Part shown: positions 32,855 through 40,584 of the stretch, in pieces
Layout of the letters: each line of letters opens with the position of its first letter
How positions within the stretch are numbered: position 1 is the first letter of the stretch
Source: Streptoverticillium olivoreticuli subsp. olivoreticuli
GTDB taxonomy: Bacteria; Actinomycetota; Actinomycetes; Streptomycetales; Streptomycetaceae
Length of the DNA stretch: 64,000 bases
NCBI RefSeq assembly: GCF_003391135.1
Contig: NZ_CP031455.1
Span: 6,184,001 to 6,248,000 of the forward strand
Direction: 5' to 3'
Position numbers and translations under genes: made by a program
Notes under the pieces: generated by a model
Seen by the model: the letters and a program-made list of their open reading frames with translations, nothing else
Databases searched by the model: none
Told to the model about the DNA's origin: nothing

Positions 32855-34404
32855 CACGAGCAGGTCGTGCCCTCTGCCGGGACCTTGCCGTCCAGCAGAT
32901 AGCTGTTGACCGTGTTCACCATGCACGGGTTGCCGCTGTTGTACGCCCCGTGCCCCTCGCCCTTGTACGTCACCTCGACGCCCACGCCCTGCCCGAGCTG
33001 CCGGACCATCTGCCGCGCACCGGCGTACGGCGTCGCGGGGTCCCCCGTGTTGCCGACGACGACGATCGGCGCGGAGCCCTCGGCGCTCACGTCCGGCGTC
33101 TTCCAGCCGCCCTTGACGGGCCAGCCCGTGCAGCCGAGCAGGGACCAGGCGGCGTCCTCCCCGAAGACCGGCGACGCCTCCTGGAACTGGGGCAGGTACT
33201 TCCGCACGTCGTCCACCGAGTAGCGCTGCTCCGCGTCCACACAGGAGATCGCCCGGTTGGCCGCCTGGAGATTGCTGTAATGGCCGTTCGGGTTGCGGCC
33301 GTTGATGGCGTCGAAGAGCACCAGCAGGGTGTTGCCGGTGCCCTTGGTCGTGGCCTCCCTGAGCCCGGCGGTCAGATAGCGCCAGGTGTCCTTGGAGTAG
33401 AGCGCGGAGGCGATGCCGTTCACCGCCTCGTCCTGCGTGAGCTTGCGCCCCTGGGAGGTCGGCAGCGGGTTCGCGTCGAGCTGCTTCAACAGGGCGGTGA
33501 TGCGGTCCTGTGTGACGCAGCCCGCCTCCGGGGTGCGGGTGGCGCAGTCCTTGAGGTAGTCGTCGAGGGCGAGCTGGAAGCCCTTGGTCTGCCCCAGGCT
33601 GCCCTGCACGGGGTCCTGCGTCGGGTCCACGACGGCGTCGAGGACCGCGCGGCCCACGTTCTTGGGGAACAAGTGGGCGTAGACCCCGCCCAGTTCGGTG
33701 CCGTAGGAGATGCCGAAGTAGGAGAGCTTGTCGTCGCCCAGGGCGGCGCGCAGCCGGTCCATGTCGCGGGCGGCGTTCACCGTGCCCACGTGGGGGAGCA
33801 GCTTGGCGGAGTTCTTCGCGCAGGCGTCGATGTACGCCTTGTCGGCCGCCAGGGTCGTGCGGAGCTCCGCGTCGTCGTCGGGGGTGGCGTCGATCTGCGC
33901 GGCGGTGTCCAGCTCCGTGTCGCTCTGGCAGCGCACGCCCGCGCTCTCGCCCACGCCGCGCGGGTCGAAGCTCACGAGGTCGTAGCGGTCGCGCAGCTTC
34001 TCGTAGCTGGCGGCCAGCCCCGGCAGCGTCGCCACCCCGGAGCCGCCGGGCCCGCCGAAGTTGAACACCAGCGAGCCGATGCGGTGGTTCCGGTCGCGGG
34101 CCTTCGTACGGATGAGGGCGAGGTCGATCTTCTCGCCGTCCGGCTCGGCGTAGTCCAGGGGGACGGACAGCTTGGCGCACTCCCACTCCTTGCCGGGCGC
34201 CTTGCCGTCGCCGCCCTGCGCGTCGGTGGGCGCGGCGCACGCCGACCAGCGCGGTGCCGCCTGGGTGCCGACGGACGCGCCGCCGCGCTTGCCGTCCGCG
34301 CCGTCCGACGTGCCGCCTGAGCCGCCACCGCACCCGGCGGTGGCGAGGGCGACCGCGAGCGCGGTGGGGAGGAGGGCGCCGGCCCGTGGCCGTAGGGGAG
34401 TCAT
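32854..34404 (-). CDS. Secreted lipoprotein alpha/beta hydrolase (tripeptidyl aminopeptidase-like)
   Basis: The 516-aa product has a lipoprotein signal peptide (LATAGC, Cys 25). The mature enzyme is a proline-iminopeptidase/SlpD-type hydrolase: FNFGGPGGSG (oxyanion hole), GISYGTELGG (nucleophile Ser), NTGDPATPY (Asp) and GHGAY (His), plus a C-terminal cap. In Streptomyces such enzymes remove tripeptides from secreted proproteins and aid peptide use. TAGAGT stands exactly seven bases before the ATG, so the mRNA is likely leaderless. A close paralogue lies at 35664-37229, about 55% identical by eye. Confidence 0.88.
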   Translation of the reverse strand: MTPLRPRAGALLPTALAVALATAGCGGGSGGTSDGADGKRGGASVGTQAAPRWSACAAPTDAQGGDGKAPGKEWECAKLSVPLDYAEPDGEKIDLALIRTKARDRNHRIGSLVFNFGGPGGSGVATLPGLAASYEKLRDRYDLVSFDPRGVGESAGVRCQSDTELDTAAQIDATPDDDAELRTTLAADKAYIDACAKNSAKLLPHVGTVNAARDMDRLRAALGDDKLSYFGISYGTELGGVYAHLFPKNVGRAVLDAVVDPTQDPVQGSLGQTKGFQLALDDYLKDCATRTPEAGCVTQDRITALLKQLDANPLPTSQGRKLTQDEAVNGIASALYSKDTWRYLTAGLREATTKGTGNTLLVLFDAINGRNPNGHYSNLQAANRAISCVDAEQRYSVDDVRKYLPQFQEASPVFGEDAAWSLLGCTGWPVKGGWKTPDVSAEGSAPIVVVGNTGDPATPYAGARQMVRQLGQGVGVEVTYKGEGHGAYNSGNPCMVNTVNSYLLDGKVPAEGTTCS

Positions 34405-34457
34405 TCCACCGACTCTACGAGGCGGCGGGCCCGCCGTCCCCGCGGGAGAGGGAGTGC

Positions 34458-35555
34458 TCAGCGGGCGCGCAGGCGCGCGCAGCCTATGCGCTCTCCCACC
34501 GCGTCGACGAAGACGGGGAACGACCGGCGCGGGTCGTCCAGGCCGGTGTGGGTGCGGCCCGGGCCCGTCCGCATGGTGAACACCGTGGCGCGGCCGTCGC
34601 AGTCGGCCCGTATGAGCGCGCCGGTCGCGTCGATCCGGCCGTGCGCCCGCCAGCCGGGGGCGGGCGGGCTGTCCCCGGTGAGGCCGTCGAAGAGGGCGAC
34701 GATCCTGGGCCTGCCGACCATGGTGAAGCGGGCGGCCCACTGCCCGTCGCCCGAGACCGCGCAGGTCTGGAAGTCGTCGTGGACGCTGCCCACGGTGTCG
34801 GTCAGCCGGTCGTCCGGCCCGCCCGCAGGGGCTCCTTCGGCCCCGAGCCCGGGGATGGCGCAACGCCCCGGCGACGCGCCAGGGTTCACCCGTACGGGCC
34901 TCGTCGTCATCGCCCGTGCGCGCAGTCTCATCGGTGGCGCCGACGAACAACCCGTCGCCTCGGCGGCGCGGTTGGCGGCGCTCACCAATAACGCACCCGT
35001 GTTCGCCGGGGACGTGCCGTCGGGGAAGCCCGGGTGGCCGCCGCGACCGGCCGCGTCCGTGTAGGAGCTGGTGAACGTCACGACGGACGGCCTGCCGCCC
35101 ACGTCGCAGCTCGCGGGCAGCACCAGGGCGCCGGAACCGGCGGCCGTGAATCCGGGCAGCCGGCCCGGGAGCGCGGTGTCGCCCCCTTCGAAGAGGCCGT
35201 CGAGCCACGCGCGGCGCGCCACGGCCTCGCCGGGGCCGGTGCCGAGACGGAGCTCGACCCGCTGCTCGTACGCCCCGGAGCCCTGGCCGCCGCGCCAGCT
35301 GAGCGTGCAGAGGCCGCTGGGGCGGCCGGGCGCGGGGGCGCTCTCCCGCGCGGTGCGGTCGTGGGCGCCGCGGTGGAAGAGGCCGCCGTCCTCGGGCCAG
35401 GCGCCCCAGCAGTACGAACGCCGGGCGAGCGGGGTGGACTGGGTCTGCCAGAGCGCCACGAGGGCGGCCACCAGCGCGGCGATGGCCAGGACGCCGGTCA
35501 GGACCCGGCTCCTGCGGCCGGTCCGGCCGCCGTCGCGAAGCGTGCTGTACGACAC
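34458..35555 (-). CDS. Membrane-anchored hypothetical protein
   Basis: The 365-aa protein starts with a short basic region and one transmembrane segment (VLTGVLAIAALVAALVALW, about 17-36); the rest is outside the cell and contains seven or eight cysteines (SYCWG, GLCTLS, ASCDVGG, GCSSAP, GRCAIPG, QTCAVSG, RADCDGR, GCARLR), probably paired. I do not recognise a family. I chose the GTG at 35555 because GGGGGACAAG precedes it. It lies between two paralogous hydrolases on the same strand, 53 bases before the next one. Confidence 0.65.
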   Translation of the reverse strand: MSYSTLRDGGRTGRRSRVLTGVLAIAALVAALVALWQTQSTPLARRSYCWGAWPEDGGLFHRGAHDRTARESAPAPGRPSGLCTLSWRGGQGSGAYEQRVELRLGTGPGEAVARRAWLDGLFEGGDTALPGRLPGFTAAGSGALVLPASCDVGGRPSVVTFTSSYTDAAGRGGHPGFPDGTSPANTGALLVSAANRAAEATGCSSAPPMRLRARAMTTRPVRVNPGASPGRCAIPGLGAEGAPAGGPDDRLTDTVGSVHDDFQTCAVSGDGQWAARFTMVGRPRIVALFDGLTGDSPPAPGWRAHGRIDATGALIRADCDGRATVFTMRTGPGRTHTGLDDPRRSFPVFVDAVGERIGCARLRAR

Positions 35556-35663
35556 CTTGTCCCCCGACCGTCCGTCACGGAACTGCTGTGCGGGCGATCG
35601 TAGTGCGGGCCACTGACATTCGATCCATGTCGTTCGGGCCACCGGTGATATGTGCTATGTGTG

Positions 35664-37229
35664 CTATGAGCAGATCTTACCGGCTTGAGGGACCGTACCC
35701 TCCAACAGGTAGGCGTCCACAGCCCCCTTGACGCACGCGTTGCCGCTGTCGTAGGCGCCGTGCCCCTGGCCGCGGAAGGTCAGCTCCACGCCGACGCCCG
35801 TGCCGAGCTGCTGCGCCATCCGGTGCGCTCCCTCGTAAGGGGTCGCGGGGTCACCGGTGTTGCCGACGACGAGGATGGGCGCCGCCCCCTCGGCGCTCAC
35901 GTCGGGCGTCCGCCACTCGCCCTTGACGGGCCAGCCCGTGCACTGGGTGAGGCTCCAGGCCATGAAGTCGCCGAAGACGGCCGACGCCCTGCGGAACTCC
36001 GGCACCTTCCCCTCGACCTCGGCCGTGGTGTAGCGCTGCGCGGAGTCGGCGCACGTGATGGCGTTGAGGGAGGACTGGAGCGAGCTGTAACGCCCGTCCT
36101 GGCCCCGCCCGTTCATGGAGTCGGACAGGGAGAGCAACAGCCTGCCGTCACCGTTCCCGGCGTCCTCCAGGCCCTCGGTGAGGTAGTCCCAGAAGTCCTT
36201 GGAGTAGAGCGACTGGGCGATCCCGCCGGTGGCGAGGGACCGCGTCAGCAGACGGCCGCCCGTGCCGGGGATCGGCTTCTTCTCCAGGCGTCGCAGCAGA
36301 TCGCCGATCTGCTGCTCGGTCGGGCAGTTGTCGGAGGTCTTCACACAGGCCTCCATGTAGTTGCCCAGGGCCAGTTGGAAGCCCTTCGCCTGGCCGAGGG
36401 AGCCCTGCACGGGGTCGCTCGTCGGGTCCACGACACCGTCGAAGAGGGCGCGGCCCACCCTGTCCGGGAACAAGTGGGCGTAGACACCGCCCAGTTCGGT
36501 TCCGTAGGACACCCCGAAGTAGTGCAGCTTCTCCTCGCCCAGCACCTGGCGCATCAGATCCATGTCGCGGGCGGCGTTCGTCGTGCCCACATACGGCAGG
36601 ATCTTCCCCGAGTGCTTCGCGCACGCGGTGGCGTATTTCGCCACCCGGTCGACCAACGCCCTTTCCTTCTCCTTGGTGTCCGGGGTGGCGTCGGCCGCGT
36701 AATAGGCGTCCAGTTCCTTGTCGCTCAGACAGGTGACCCCGCTGCTGCGGCCCACCCCGCGCGGGTCGAAGCTCACCAGGTCGTAGCGCGTGCGCAGCTT
36801 CTTGTAGTCGTCGGCGAACGCCGGGAGCGTGGTGACCCCGGAGCCGCCGGGGCCACCGAAGTTGAAGACCAGTGAGCCGATGCGGTGCGCCGGGTCCGTG
36901 GCCCTCGCGCGGATCATCGCGATGTCGATCGTCTCGCCCTTGGGGGCGGCGTAGTCGAGGGGCGCCCGCAGGGTCGCGCACTCCCAGTCGTTGCCGGGCG
37001 CCTTGTCCGTCGTGCCGCCCTGACTGCCGCTCGGCGCCGGACACGCCTTCCAGGCGAGCTTCTGGCGGTCCGAGACGTCCGCCACCGGCTTGTCGTCCCC
37101 TCCGCCGCAACCGGCGGCCGTCGTGACCGCCGCCATCGTCAGCAGCACGGCGGTGAGCAGCCCCCCGGCCCTTACGGATCTGGACACGGCGGCACTCCCG
37201 GGGGTCGACGGCAGGCGTTGGACTGCCAT
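35664..37229 (-). CDS. Secreted lipoprotein alpha/beta hydrolase, paralogue of the gene at 32854
   Basis: The 521-aa protein repeats the whole architecture of its neighbour: lipobox TAAGC (Cys 41), FNFGGPGGSG, GVSYGTELGG, NTGDPATPY and GHGAY. Long blocks such as RYDLVSFDPRGVG and LGQAKGFQLAL are the same or nearly so in both. The pair arose by duplication around the intervening unrelated gene. It should cleave N-terminal peptides at the cell surface. Confidence 0.88.
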   Translation of the reverse strand: MAVQRLPSTPGSAAVSRSVRAGGLLTAVLLTMAAVTTAAGCGGGDDKPVADVSDRQKLAWKACPAPSGSQGGTTDKAPGNDWECATLRAPLDYAAPKGETIDIAMIRARATDPAHRIGSLVFNFGGPGGSGVTTLPAFADDYKKLRTRYDLVSFDPRGVGRSSGVTCLSDKELDAYYAADATPDTKEKERALVDRVAKYATACAKHSGKILPYVGTTNAARDMDLMRQVLGEEKLHYFGVSYGTELGGVYAHLFPDRVGRALFDGVVDPTSDPVQGSLGQAKGFQLALGNYMEACVKTSDNCPTEQQIGDLLRRLEKKPIPGTGGRLLTRSLATGGIAQSLYSKDFWDYLTEGLEDAGNGDGRLLLSLSDSMNGRGQDGRYSSLQSSLNAITCADSAQRYTTAEVEGKVPEFRRASAVFGDFMAWSLTQCTGWPVKGEWRTPDVSAEGAAPILVVGNTGDPATPYEGAHRMAQQLGTGVGVELTFRGQGHGAYDSGNACVKGAVDAYLLEGTVPQAGKICS

Positions 37230-37345
37230 CGTCCGGGCGGGCGGTGAGGGGCGCGCGCGGTGCGGGCGTACGGGTTAGTAGTGGGCCGCCGGGCGCGGGT
37301 CGCGCGCGCCGGCCCGGACGCCGTGCCGGGGCCGCCGCGCGAGGC

Positions 37346-39292
37346 TCACAGGGCCACGAACGTGACCTCGGTGGCCTTGACGCTCACCCACACCGGCAGG
37401 CCCTCCTTCAGCGCCAGGTCCGCCGCCGCCGACGGCGTGATCTCCGCGACCACGTCCGGCTCGCCCGCCACCAGGACGCGTAGCCGCCCGCCTTGTGCCG
37501 TGATCTCGCGGACCGTTCCCCGCCAGACGTTGCGGGGGCTCCCGGCCGGCCGCTCCACGTGCAGGGACACCGCCTCCGGACCCACGACGGCGAGCCCGCT
37601 CGCGGCCTCCCCGGGCAGCGGGTCCGCCGCGACCAGGCTCGCCCCGCCCTCGAGCAGCAGGGTGCCCTCCGCCGTGGACGTGCCCTGCCAGGCGTTGCGT
37701 CCCAGCATCCGCGCCACCCAGGGGGAACGGGGGTGCCGGGTCAGCTCCGTCGGCGACGCGTACTGGACCGTGCGGCCGTCCTCCAGGACGAGGATCCGGT
37801 CGGCCAGCGACACGGCCTCCACGGGGTCGTGGGTGACGATCAGGCAGACGCCCGGGAAATCCGCGAGGTGGGTGCGCAGCGTGTGGCGGACCCGGGCGCG
37901 CGTCGACTGGTCCAGCGCGGCCAGCGGCTCGTCCAGCAGCAGGAGACGGGGGCGCGCGGCCAGGGCCCTGGCCAGGGCCACGCGCTGGGCCTGGCCGCCG
38001 CTGAGCTCGCCGGGGCGGCGGTGGGCGAGGTCGCCCACGTCCAGCCGGGCGAGCCAGTGGCGGGCCTCGCGGTGCGCGTCCTTCCTGGGGACGCCCTGGG
38101 CGCGGAGGCCGTAGGCGGTGTTGGCCAGGGTGGTGAGGTGCGGGAAGAGGGCGCCGTCCTGGGGGACCCAGGCGATGCGCCTTTCGTGCGGGGGGAGTTC
38201 GGACGCGTCCGTGTCACCAATGGTCAGAGGGCGCGCCGTGGCCCTGTCCGTGAGCCCCAGGAGGGCTCTCAGGAGCGTTGTCTTCCCTGCGCCGTTGGGG
38301 CCCACCACGGCGATGGTGGTGCCCGGCCGCACGTCGAGTTCCGCTGCCGTCGCGCCGGTCACCGTGGTGCGCAGAGGGAGCGGCGCGGGTGCGGGGCCGG
38401 GGCGGTCCAGGCCCTCCGGGGCGCTCTGATCCACGGACCCTGTCGGCCGTTCCGGCCTCCCGGAGAGGCCGGAAGACTGCTGCGGACCGGTCTGTTTCTT
38501 CGTCGTCAGCCAGCGGCCTCTCAGCGACAGCAGGACCGCTGTCGCGATCGCCAGCAGGAGGAGCGATACGGCCGTCGCGCCCTCGGGGTCGTCCTGGAGG
38601 AGCAGATAGACCTGGAGGGGGAGGGTCTGCGTGGTGCCCGGGAGGTTGCCCGCGAAGGTGATCGTCGCGCCGAACTCGCCCAGCGCCCTCGCCCAGCTCA
38701 GGGCCGCGCCCGCGACCAGGCCCGGCAGGACCATGGGGAGGGTGACGGTACGGAAGACCCGCAGCGGGGTCGCCCCCAGGGACGTCGCCGTCTCCTCGTA
38801 GCGGGGGTGCAGGCCCGCCAGCGCGCCCTCCAGGCTGATCACCAGGAAAGGCATCGCCACAAAGGTGGAGGCCATCACCGCGCCCGCCGTCGAGAACGGC
38901 AGCGTGATGCCGAACCAGGACTCCAGCCAGGGGCCCAGCACGCCCCTGCGGCCGTAGCCCTGGAGCAGGGCCACGCCCGCGACCGTCGGGGGCAGCACCA
39001 TCGGCAGCATCACCAGACAGCGCACCAGAGCCTTGCCGGGGAAGTCCACGCGGGCGAGCAGCCACGCGAGCGGGACGCCGAGGAGCAGGGACAGCAGCAG
39101 GGCCCAGCCGGAGACCAGGAGCGACAGCCCGAGCGCCTCGGTGACCTCGTGCGAGCCGAGGCGGGAGGGGAGGGTGGTCCAGGGCGTACGGGCCAGGATC
39201 CCGGCCAGGGGCAGGAGAAGGAAGCCCACCGCCAGCGCGGCGGGCAGCCCGAGCGCCCAGGGCGTGCGCCCCGGGCGCGTCCCGCCGGTCAC
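37346..39292 (-). CDS. modBC: ModB-ModC fusion: molybdate ABC permease and ATPase
   Basis: Residues about 1-265 are a ModB permease (PWTTLPSRLGSHEVTEALGLSL, EAA loop ATSLGATPLRVFRTVTLP). A linker rich in Pro/Gly follows. Residues about 310-560 are a ModC ATPase with GPNGAGKTT, LSGGQAQRV and LLLLDEPLAALD. Residues 580-648 carry a TOBE-type domain (VWRGTVREITAQGG). Together they import molybdate. Fusion of the two subunits is occasional in actinobacteria. The GTG start overlaps the modA stop by four bases, which fixes the start. Confidence 0.92.
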   Translation of the reverse strand: MTGGTRPGRTPWALGLPAALAVGFLLLPLAGILARTPWTTLPSRLGSHEVTEALGLSLLVSGWALLLSLLLGVPLAWLLARVDFPGKALVRCLVMLPMVLPPTVAGVALLQGYGRRGVLGPWLESWFGITLPFSTAGAVMASTFVAMPFLVISLEGALAGLHPRYEETATSLGATPLRVFRTVTLPMVLPGLVAGAALSWARALGEFGATITFAGNLPGTTQTLPLQVYLLLQDDPEGATAVSLLLLAIATAVLLSLRGRWLTTKKQTGPQQSSGLSGRPERPTGSVDQSAPEGLDRPGPAPAPLPLRTTVTGATAAELDVRPGTTIAVVGPNGAGKTTLLRALLGLTDRATARPLTIGDTDASELPPHERRIAWVPQDGALFPHLTTLANTAYGLRAQGVPRKDAHREARHWLARLDVGDLAHRRPGELSGGQAQRVALARALAARPRLLLLDEPLAALDQSTRARVRHTLRTHLADFPGVCLIVTHDPVEAVSLADRILVLEDGRTVQYASPTELTRHPRSPWVARMLGRNAWQGTSTAEGTLLLEGGASLVAADPLPGEAASGLAVVGPEAVSLHVERPAGSPRNVWRGTVREITAQGGRLRVLVAGEPDVVAEITPSAAADLALKEGLPVWVSVKATEVTFVAL

Positions 39293-40053
39293 GGCTGCTG
39301 GAAGCCCGCCGCGCGCAGCAGCTTCTGCGCCTCGTCCGAGCCGAGCCACTTCACGAAGTCCGCGGCGTCCTTGGTGTGCTTCGAGCTCTTGAGGGTCGCG
39401 GCCGGGTAGGAGGCGACGGCGTTCTGCGCGTCCGGGACGGTGACGGTGGAGACCTTGCCCTTGGCCGCCGCCGCGTCCGTGAGATAGACGATCCCCGCGT
39501 CCGCCTCACCGAGCGAGACCTTGCCGAGGACGGCCCGGACGTTCGGCTCCTGGGACACCGGCTTGAGCGTGACGTGCTGCTGGTCGAGCACCTTCTTGCT
39601 GTAGCGGCCCACCGGCACCTCGGGCGCGGCCAGCACGACCTTGAGGTCGCTCCTGGAGAGGTCGGAGAGGCCCTTGACGCCCTTCGGGTTGCCCTGGGCG
39701 GTCGCGATGGTGAGCCGGTTCCTGGCGATGACCGCCGGCTTGTCCGTGTCGGACTTCAGGCCGTCCATGGTCGTGGTGTCGGCGGTCACCAGCGCGTCGG
39801 CGGGCACGCCCTGGCGCACCTGCGAGGCGAGCTCCTGCGAACCGGCGAAGGAGAACTTCACCGTGGTGCCCGGGTGCGCCTTCTCGTACGCCGCGCCGGC
39901 CTGCTTGAAGACGTCCGTCAGGGACGCGGCGGCGAGCACGGTGAGCGTCGTCGAGGACTTGGTGTCCTTCTTGTCCTCGCCGCCGCCGCAGGCGGCCACG
40001 AGCGGGACGAGGAGCGCGGCGGCGAGGGCGGCGCGTACGGGCGTGCGGTGCAT
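39289..40053 (-). CDS. modA: Molybdate-binding lipoprotein ModA
   Basis: The 254-aa protein has a lipobox (LVAAC, Cys 22) and the ModA pattern: TLTVLAAASLTDVFKQ at the mature N-terminus, FSFAGSQELASQV, GVPADALVTAD, and a late GIVYLTDA. It captures molybdate or tungstate outside the cell and hands it to ModBC. It lies between the regulator gene and modBC. Confidence 0.93.
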   Translation of the reverse strand: MHRTPVRAALAAALLVPLVAACGGGEDKKDTKSSTTLTVLAAASLTDVFKQAGAAYEKAHPGTTVKFSFAGSQELASQVRQGVPADALVTADTTTMDGLKSDTDKPAVIARNRLTIATAQGNPKGVKGLSDLSRSDLKVVLAAPEVPVGRYSKKVLDQQHVTLKPVSQEPNVRAVLGKVSLGEADAGIVYLTDAAAAKGKVSTVTVPDAQNAVASYPAATLKSSKHTKDAADFVKWLGSDEAQKLLRAAGFQQP

Positions 40054-40073
40054 CGGGTTCTCCAGGTGCCGGG

Positions 40074-40469
40074 TCAAGCGCGGTCGATGTGCACGTTGGT
40101 GGCCTTCACCCGGGCCACGGCCTCCATGCCGACGGCCAGGCCGAGCTCCTCCACGGCCTCCCTGGTCAGCAGGGAGACGAGGCGGTGCGGGCCGGCCTGG
40201 ATCTCCACCTGGGCGGCGACGTCGCCGAGCTTGACGGCGGTGATGATGCCGGGGAAGGCGTTGCGGGCGGTGGTGTACGCCGTTTCCTCGCCCTCGTTCG
40301 CCTCCGCGGCGAGCGCCACCGAGTAGGCCGCCAGATCGGACCCGCCGATGAGCCGCTTGCCCGTCTCGTCCCGCGACGTGGGTATCCGCCCGGCGTCCGC
40401 CCACCGCCGCACGGTGTCGGGACTGACACCGAGCAGCCTGGCGGCCTGGCCGATGGTGTAGGTCTGCAT
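40074..40469 (-). CDS. ModE-like regulator: helix-turn-helix plus molybdate-binding TOBE domain
   Basis: The 131-aa protein joins an excisionase/MerR-type HTH at residues 1-50 (YTIGQAARLLGVSPDTVRRW) with a TOBE/Mop domain at 65-130 (ARNAFPGIITAVKLGDVAAQVEI). Such proteins sense molybdate and control the mod genes. It is the first gene of the operon, 20 bases ahead of modA. TTGCAC and TACCGT with 18-base spacing end six bases before the ATG. Confidence 0.88.
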   Translation of the reverse strand: MQTYTIGQAARLLGVSPDTVRRWADAGRIPTSRDETGKRLIGGSDLAAYSVALAAEANEGEETAYTTARNAFPGIITAVKLGDVAAQVEIQAGPHRLVSLLTREAVEELGLAVGMEAVARVKATNVHIDRA

Positions 40470-40475
40470 GAGCGC

Positions 40476-40505
40476 ACGGTATGAGCAGGTGGCTCGCATG
40501 TGCAA
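40476..40505 (-). promoter_or_regulatory. Promoter of the mod operon
   Basis: On the coding strand TTGCAC (-35) and TACCGT (-10) have an 18-base spacer; transcription would start at or next to the ATG of the regulator gene. Confidence 0.6.
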
Positions 40506-40584
40506 GGCCGATGGGCCGGTTCGCCTGGCAGATGCGGCGGCGAGTGCGTAGGGCCCGGCAGCGGCGGGCACCCCGCCCGGTCGG

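Noticed and set aside
19480..36705. TTA strings that could be bldA-dependent leucine codons (for example near 19487, 20426, 22790, 36700)
   Set aside because: In each case I checked the string falls across two codons (such as GGT TAC or TAT TAC), not in frame.
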